Both the position numbers and the translations under genes were made by a program. DNA of 64,000 bases. Source: Mesodorylaimus sp. YZB2_4 (taxonomy: Eukaryota; Nematoda; Enoplea; Dorylaimida; Dorylaimidae). The DNA lies in assembly GCA_030248295.1 (NCBI GenBank), contig JASANH010000850.1:62001-126000 (forward strand), written 5' to 3'. Below the pieces are notes generated by a model, which had not been told where the DNA came from, did no database searches, and saw nothing but the letters and a program-made list of their open reading frames with translations. Of this stretch, positions 57,572-64,000 are shown piece after piece; position 1 is the first letter of the stretch, and every line of letters starts with the position of its first letter.

Positions 57572-60136
57572 ATGGAACCCGTTCGTGTTCTGCCGTCACT
57601 TTCAGTGGAAGAATTTACATCCTGGTTTCAAGTGCAAGAAGCGGCGACTCGTCTGGATATATTGACGGCCGTTCTACAAATGTTGCATCCACTTGAACTT
57701 CGTTTCATTTCTACATTCGTTGATGAATTGGCTCGAAAAGATTACTGCTGGTTTCGAGAACCTGAAGCTCGTTATAATGGAGAAAATTTCGGAGCCGATT
57801 TTGTCGATTTGACGCATCCCTTTTGCCGAGGAAAACTGCTCGTTGCAATGTCCTTATTGTATTCGGATAACTACACAAATGCCTGCGTTCTGTATAAGTA
57901 AGTCCATATTTACATGCTCGTATGAATTGACGAGCTGTCTCTTCTATTTGCAGGATGCTGTCATCTTTGTGTTCAATGCTCGACAAGTTGCCGATAACTA
58001 AAGACCTCGTTGACGAAGTGCTACTTCTTCTGAGCATGGCCAAGCATCACCCCGCTTTCAAATTCGATCAACGTGCAGCTATGGTACAGATGGCGGAAAG
58101 GATTTGTCGCTTTACGAAAGAACATTTCGGTAATGCACATTCTTCAGAGCATGAGACGCCACGTTTCCGGGTAAGAGATTGCTTGAGCCAGTGCGTCATT
58201 CGGCTATTTGGGCCTTTGGGTTTCAGGGAAACTATCAAAATGCAGTTACACGTGATCGAAGCCAAGAAATTTCGTCGATTATACATCCTACTTCGTCGAC
58301 AAGCGATGGTGACGTCAAAATTGAGGCTAAACAATTGGTTGATTGCGGGTCCCAAACTGACATTGAGCTGCTGCCTTTTAACGAGAAGCCGATCCCTGCA
58401 GCTTGTATTCCGGAACAAATCATAAGTGGATCAAGGACAGACGATAATCAGGGTTGTTCAGCTAGTCAAGTGCATTCTGGTCATAACGATGCGTCGACGC
58501 GCAATCCAGGTAAGATTATGCGAACACTCTCATCCACCATGTCTAAATTCGGTTTGTGTTTTTCAGAGGATAAGATCGTTGTGGGCGACGTGGCTGTGGT
58601 CGGAGTGAAGAGAACGGGAATTCGGAGTTGCGTATTCGAAGTCAAGGTAAACTTGGGGTTTGACTAAGGAACTGGCAAGTGACTTCCAAGTTTGGGCCGC
58701 CCCTGTAAAGCGAAATTTTGGAGACATTCCCTCCGCCCTTCCTAGGCACACTCATCCCCTCTTCAAGATCGTCTCAACTGTCTCAGGGGCCAACTGGCGA
58801 GAGGAGGAGGAATAGGAATAAGCCCTGGGCGGAATAGTCTCGACGAGATAAAGTATAACAGGCAAAGTTAGGAAAGCTGATTAGTTTAGAAGCCAGGTAT
58901 CTTGTTTTGATGATAAATTAGTTAATCTTTAATCGGACACCGTCACCGCCGTAATTTTGACTCCGTACGATACGATTAGGTGTCTCTCTTTAGGTGCTCT
59001 GGTCAAATGGGCAAGAAACTCTGATCGACAAAAGCTTTAAGGATTGGTACAAATTCCATGACGATGTAAGATTTAATATTTAAATTTTTGATGTGGTTTA
59101 TCAAGTTGATTTTCTTATAGTTACTCAATTACAATCCGATCGACGCTGGAGTTTTGATTTCGGAGAGGAAGTTGCCCTATTTTCCCAGTAAGGGGGCATT
59201 GTTTTTCCATGGCACGGGTTACAGTCCAACTTTTTAGGTTTTCTTGGCGAGCTGCGGGAGGAATCGGAAGATGGTTTGCTGTCGTCTTTCGCTGGTTACT
59301 TGCAGTAAGCCGTTATTACTTCTGTCAGGTAGGATTTTCTTGTATCATATTCTGGTCTTTTTCAGGAAGCTAAAATTACGCCGAGACATTCTTAATTTGG
59401 ATTTTGTGATAAACTTCCTAAATCGTACCTCGCAACCGCTTGTGCCGTTAGCTAGTTGCTCACACGATGTGGAATTCACGGGTTTTAGTGAACTTAGTTC
59501 TGACGAAAGGAACTTATGTTTTAGTGGTGAGTATTTTTAGTTTTAACGAGCCGAATCTACTTTTTATCAGAATCAAGTTTAGGTCAAAACTTAATTAACG
59601 AAGATGGTAGTTGGGTTCGGTCGCAGTCAGTCTCTGCTGAATGCGGCGTCCATGCGGATGAAGTACCAGGAGATTGTATGACGGCATTGGTTGGTTGCGC
59701 CAGGGTTTGGAATAGTCCTTAGTTTCAGACCTGACTGCTGCGTTTGACGAGTCAGCAACAACGTCGGGCTCTAATTTGCCAGATCTCGCCATGGAGCATT
59801 CTTTCGTGTTTTCGTATCCCAGGGATCTTAATCAACGTTTATTGCCTTCATCACCTCTTCGTGGAAACTACGATAACTTGCGTCAGGGGTGAGTGCAAAT
59901 GATTGCGGGATTGATAGACAGGGGACTACGGGATAAAATGCGTTCATGTTTTTAGCTTGCCGACGGCGCTTTTGATCGTCAGACCCAGTTCAACGTCCTC
60001 CTTTGAAAAGATTTTGCAGTCGAATTTGTTGGTGTCACGTGATAGTCCTTCCAAAATGCTCAATGCCAGTAGTGACAAAATGGAGTCTTCCGTGGCTGAG
60101 ACGGGTGCTTACGTTTCTAGCGACTGTATTGAATAG
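57572..60136 (+). CDS. PX-domain protein of the ZCCHC2/ZCCHC14 type
   Basis: Eleven exons: 57572-57897, 57954-58171, 58227-58509, 58567-58646, 58994-59065, 59121-59187, 59238-59304, 59366-59526, 59571-59693, 59723-59888 and 59956-60136; about 580 residues. The first two exons encode a helical module, VEEFTSWFQVQEAATRLDIL, HPLELRFISTFVDELARKDY and LLVAMSLLYSDNYTNACVLY, that matches the N-terminus of ZCCHC2/14. A linker with Ser/Asp follows. A PX-like domain then reads VGDVAVVGVKRTGIRSCVFE, VLWSNGQETLIDKSFKDWYK, NYNPIDAGVLISERKLPYFP and FAGYLQKLKLRRDILNLDFV. PX domains bind phosphoinositides. No CCHC zinc knuckle or SAM domain is visible before the stop, so it is shorter than vertebrate ZCCHC14. 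ZCCHC14 assists RNA tailing through TENT4; whether this one does is unknown. The lengths sum one base off, so one boundary needs adjusting. Confidence 0.82.
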
Positions 60137-61195
60137 TTTCATATTCGAATGAATTATTATCTTAAAAATTGCACTAACTGAACTTGTTGCGGAAATTTTT
60201 TTGTGTGCGACCGAAAAACGGCTTGTAAAGATTTTTAGACTGTGTGTTTGCTTATTATGGAGAAGGATTCCTTACCTTTAACCATTTCTTACAGTGTGGC
60301 ACTCGAGGTCTGGACTGGTTCGAGTGATTAGCACCCGCATGCGGCGAGTTTACGACGTTTTTATTGATCGTTTTTGTCGCAGCGGATGCTTAAAAAAACC
60401 TTAGCTCAGTTGGATGGGAAAGTGCTGACGTGGCTTTTCTGAGTTGGGCCACGTTTCTCTTACCCCATTGGTTCAAAGCAGGGAAGTAAGTTAACTCTCA
60501 TTATCACTAATAAAAAACCCAGCAGCGCAAAAGGAATCAGCAGGCACGGTAGTGCCTGCTTAGACCAGCCAACCAGACGCCTAATGCTAAAGGACCATTT
60601 TCACCGACTAATAACTCGAGAACGATTTGACGAGAATTTTTGATTTTTTGCACACATAGCAGAATCGGCCGAATCTACAATCGTGCCAATTTTTATCAAA
60701 ATCCGTCCGGCTATTGTCGAATTCCAGGATAGGCGATTTCTTGTTCAGGGGGGAGAAGACGAGGAGGAGGAGGAGGAGGAGGAGGAGGATAAACATCAGC
60801 CTAGAGCAACAACCAGAGGTCGTACAGGTGTAAATATTAGTTTTTCTGAAAGCTTGCATCTTCAGAATCTGCCTTTTGGCATTCGTTTTTTGAACGCTTT
60901 AGTTTCGAAAAGGTTATTCCAGAAAATAATCACTTTTTTGGCTTTTTCAACCCGTCGCTTGTCGAGTACTCAACAGATTTTGATAAAAATTGACGTGGCA
61001 GCGGATCTGACCTATCTTGCAAAGCGTGCGAAAAATAAACTTTTTTGGTGAAATCATTCTTGAGTTATTGACTACCGAAAGTAGCTGGCTCTGGTGTTTC
61101 TGTTTTTTTCATTTTCGGCGCGCAGCTTAGAAACATCAACTGAACGGGTTGAGGTGCAGCGCTATTGATTGGCTAGGCTCACTTAGCGCGCTTTC
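60137..61195. other. Repeat-rich spacer with a GAG triplet run
   Basis: A GAG microsatellite lies at about 60759-60789. One plus-strand frame (60683-61051) is open across it but has no domain, and I do not call it. Short inverted copies of AATTTTTATCAAAATC sit near 60690 and 60977. Confidence 0.45.
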
Positions 61196-61295
61196 ACGAA
61201 GATGGGTTTGGTGTATATACACCAAACCCATCTTCGTAATTTATTACCAGCAAATTCTTTGGTGTATATACACCAATAAATTTGCTGGTGATAAA
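61196..61295. repeat. Two adjacent palindromes sharing a TTGGTGTATATACACCAA core
   Basis: 61196-61237 is a perfect 42-bp palindrome with left half ACGAAGATGGGTTTGGTGTAT. 61240-61295 is a second, slightly imperfect palindrome of 56 bp around the same 18-bp core. Both could form cruciforms. Two unlike outer arms around one identical core suggest related insertions or a foldback element. Confidence 0.85.
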
Positions 61296-61810
61296 TTGAG
61301 AATTTGTGAACGAATATAAATGATGTGGAAAGAGATTCCATGGTCAGGACATGTTTCATTAGATGTGGAGGTAATATTGCTGAGGAAAATAGGAGCTAAA
61401 AATAACTTATAAAACTTGCGGATCCTAAGTATTCAGTTTCAGCTTCTGATGGAATACTCTGAGGATATAGAACTTAAGACCACTCGAGCATGAGCTAGTC
61501 CTTACGAATTAGAAATCCTTACGAATGAGCTTTATTGTTTTTCATGCCGCCTGTATATCTGAGTACATATGCGAAAAAATGCGCATTTCATGAGCAGGCA
61601 CGGGTGAGAGTTTCTGACTATGAAATGGTCGATCGATCTGTAGGCGGTCTTTACGAGTAATTTCATGGGCGCGGGTTAACGTTCCGCTCTATGTTTCTGT
61701 TTTAAGAGGTTTGGAAGAAGGTGTATGACAGTCAAGTCGCTCAATTCTCTCAGTTGTAGGAACAAGTGTTTTGGGCCAAACTATAGTTTCTAGCAAAAAA
61801 CGAAAAACGG

Positions 61811-62599
61811 TTTTATTATTTCCAAAAAAGTCTGTTATGACAGACTCAAAACTTTTAGGCCAGCCTATGCACACAGTGGAACCAGGGCTTAGGATGGCTG
61901 GTCTACTCGGCCACAAGAAAAAGGGAAAGTGCCCCAACAGGCAGTGCACACACAGCTTGTAATTGCTCGCACACATATACTGTATGTATGTATGCATTGA
62001 TATGTCAGCATCCAAGCCACAAAGCTTGTGTTCGGTGCATGTACTGCTGCTGTTCAGACAGGCTCCCCAAAGGCAGCTGTGCTGTTCCACACAATTAACC
62101 TGCACACTGCATGCTAAAGCTGTAGCGCTGGGAGCAAAGTGATATTGCTTATCGTTACATGCCTAAGCCTCGATGAACACTGTAAAATCTTTCCCCTTCT
62201 TCCAACTTTATGTTCATGCTCATGGTTTATCATATCAGTAATGACACACTCTAGGATAAAAGGGCACATGACACAAAATGATTTACCTGGCCGCGAGTCG
62301 AACACTCCCTAGTAATGATACGAGCAAGCGCTACTACGCATAGCCCGAGAGTTAGACACTCCTAGCCCACTTTGAGGACCACGAGCACAGGATCGTGTGG
62401 CCCTCTACCAGGATCAGTCGTCCTGTTGATATTCATGCAGAAAAAGCAGCTTCTGCTCAGACATTTTTCCTAAACCGTGGTTGCGCTTAGCAGTGGCCGA
62501 GTAGACCAGCCATTCTAAGCCCTGGTTTCACTCTGTGCATTGGCTGGTCTAAAAGTTTTGAGTCTGTCATAACAGACTTTTTTGGAAATAATGATATAA
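61811..62599. mobile_element. DNA-transposon-like element with about 105-bp terminal inverted repeats
   Basis: 61811-61914 and 62493-62599 are inverted copies with few mismatches. The shared stretch includes TTCCAAAAAAGTCTGTTATG, AGACTCAAAACTTTTAG, CCAGGGCTTAG and GGTCTACTCGGCCAC. Within each arm TCTGTTATGACAGA is itself palindromic. The interior (about 580 bp) has no transposase and includes a SINE copy in minus orientation, so the element is non-autonomous and was invaded by, or picked up, a SINE. Element ends and target-site duplication are not resolved. Confidence 0.8.
62205..62395 (-). repeat. tRNA-derived SINE, family B copy 1 (minus orientation)
   Basis: On the minus strand it has a tRNA-like head: an A-box region GTGGGCTAGGAGTGTC, then GAGTGTTCGACTCGCGG, a B-box, then GGTAAATCATTTTGTG. 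The tail continues to ACCATGAGCATGAACAT. It matches 63186-63345 over most of its length and lies inside the terminal-inverted-repeat element. Confidence 0.75.
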
Positions 62600-63185
62600 A
62601 AGTATGGGCCTTCAGACTATGTAATGCTGCTTACTCAGAGGTTAAGCGCGAGAAGAAAGCGGCTGCCACGATACTTCTGGTTACTTTTTTGACTAAGTCA
62701 GGTCGTGTGGACCGAAACAACTTGCGCGGGCCAGTGAACCATTTCTGTATAAGGATATCAGAAGTGCTGCTAATTTGGAGCTTCTGGATCAGTATAGGGG
62801 CCAAATAGGTGATAAGACCTACCAAATCAAAAAACTGAGAACCAATTTTAGTCGATAGAAAAGTATCGAAGGCTATAGGGGCCAAGCAGCAATACAGCAA
62901 TACTGGACTGGTAAGCTTGATGGCGTGGCCACTGATTTCAGTGTTTACTGGAAACTACACGACGAAGCATGATAACGACCACACCAGAAGCATGCACTGT
63001 CCAGTTATGTTCAAGGCGCTTTACACTAGGAGCAGAGTGACCAAATTCGCAGAGGTAGAATCGTACTGCAAGTACTGCGCAGACATATTTATGGAAGATA
63101 AACATGAAGATGTCCATTATGTTCTTATCAAGGCCATAGAGTTTAGAACCAGGTGGAAAGGCTGATCAAGCGAGTGGCCCCTCGG
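62600..63185. other. Unassigned repeat-region sequence
   Basis: Open frames on each strand (about 62631-62900 minus, 62917-63165 plus) are short and not recognisable. They may be eroded transposon sequence. Confidence 0.35.
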
Positions 63186-63345
63186 CCTCGTGGCCGGTGG
63201 GTTAGGCGTCTGCCTCTCACACGCCAGGTGCGCAGTTACAGGCGAGTGTTCGACTCGCGGGCCGGTAAATCATTTCGTGTAAAATGTGTCCCTTCACCCT
63301 CGAAGCGCATAAACGTTTGGTGATGTGGTAAAACATGAACATGAA
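63186..63345 (+). repeat. tRNA-derived SINE, family B copy 2 (plus orientation)
   Basis: The head TGGCCGGTGGGTTAGG is a good A-box, the centre CTGCCTCTCACACGCC resembles the anticodon arm of a Glu- or Val-type tRNA, and GAGTGTTCGACTCGCGG is a good B-box. The tail GGTAAATCATTTCGTGT and CATGAACATGAACC matches copy 1. It is not a working tRNA gene: the acceptor stem does not close cleanly. Confidence 0.8.
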
Positions 63346-64000
63346 CCTTTGTATCAGCCTGCAGAGCCTGCAGGAGAACAAGGTGTTTGGAGTGGCATGA
63401 CTGGGGAGGAGCAAATACGCATAGTGGCTAATTTGACCATACAATCAGCACAAAGATGCATCTGGTATGCCATAATGGACTATGAAGAAAAAGGCAGGAT
63501 GATGGACTTATGGCTATCGCTGCCGAGCCGACTTCGCCTCTAATAAACAGAGCAAAGCACATTTTAAAGTCATGTCAATTCACAGAAATATTTGAAGTCT
63601 AAGCTGACCACGTTGATAAGTGGAAGAGATTATTAGTGGTGTGTGAACGTTCTTTTTGGTTGCAAATGTTTTGTACTGTTTCTGTATCACATAGGTTTGG
63701 GAGAACTTACAAGACCCTAGGGACCTAAAAAAAATCATACTCAATGAGGTAATATGAGCAGCAGCAGCAGTCAATGAGGTAATAGGGCTGCAACGTGTCC
63801 ACTTGCTATTGGGTCTGGAGGCACTGTAGGTGGACTGCTGAAGGCCTCCCTGTACAATAGAGAAAGTGGGCGGGTGCAAAGTTCGTGGAGGCTCGTGCGG
63901 CAATGACTGCACTGAGCAGGCGGGTGGTGATCTTACCCGTCGGGGTAATATTTCAGGCACTGAGTCGAAAGACGTATTTGGCTGGCGTGCGCCAAAGCTT
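63346..64000. other. Right end of window, no gene recognised
   Basis: Only chance-like open frames on both strands. Confidence 0.4.

Noticed and set aside
60683-61051. Acidic protein with a Glu run
   Set aside because: The Glu run is a GAG microsatellite and the rest of the frame has no domain.
63186-63265. A tRNA-Glu/Val gene
   Set aside because: A- and B-boxes are good, but the acceptor stem does not pair and a second copy shares the non-tRNA tail, so it is a SINE head.

Overview
The window is nuclear DNA from a bilaterian animal with a fairly compact genome. Most genes are split by short GT-AG introns of about 45-100 bp, with a few of 1-3 kb. Nearly every recognisable product belongs to an animal family: GILT thiol reductase, olfactomedin-collagen membrane proteins, prohormone convertase, GON4L, Argonaute, FoxB, hnRNP M, tandem-C2 and ZCCHC2/14-like PX proteins. 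I cannot name the species. A PC1/3-type convertase, as far as I recall, argues against a fly or Caenorhabditis-like nematode. Exon edges were read by eye from splice sites and reading phase, so they may be off by a base or more.

Layout. 1-5.3 kb: a diverged SINE, a decayed GILT pseudogene, a non-LTR reverse transcriptase remnant with an inverted duplication, and an intact one-exon GILT gene. 5.4-9.0 kb (-): a type II membrane olfactomedin protein, with a small Shisa/CYYR-like gene on the opposite strand inside one of its introns. 10.3-13.9 kb (+): a VWA-domain protein. 16.2-19.5 kb (+): prohormone convertase 1/3, converging on a GON4-like SANT protein (19.8-22.1 kb, -). 22.5-26.4 kb (-): a 19-exon Argonaute. 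27.1-29.6 kb (-): a second olfactomedin protein with a collagen stretch. 30.7-34.7 kb (+): an ArsB/Lsi2-type permease and its tandem pseudogene. 35.4 kb (+): a possible small TATA-driven gene. 37.2-43.5 kb (+): a large disordered protein ending in two C2 domains. 44-45.2 kb (+): an unrecognised coiled-coil protein. 46-48.8 kb (+): an RRM plus zinc-knuckle protein. 49.7-50.7 kb (+): FoxB. 52.3-53.9 kb (-): a seven-transmembrane receptor. 54-55.9 kb (-): hnRNP M. 57.6-60.1 kb (+): a ZCCHC2/14-like PX protein. 60.1-64 kb: repeats, including long palindromes, a terminal-inverted-repeat element and two tRNA-derived SINEs.

The genes do not form one pathway; this is an ordinary animal gene neighbourhood. 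Two loose links can be drawn. The PC1/3 convertase cleaves at basic sites, and both olfactomedin proteins carry basic clusters just before the OLF domain. Argonaute, hnRNP M and the RRM protein are RNA-level regulators. The best leads are the Argonaute with Asp in place of the last catalytic His, the permease and its dead twin, the RRM-CCHC protein of unknown family, and the inverted-repeat elements.
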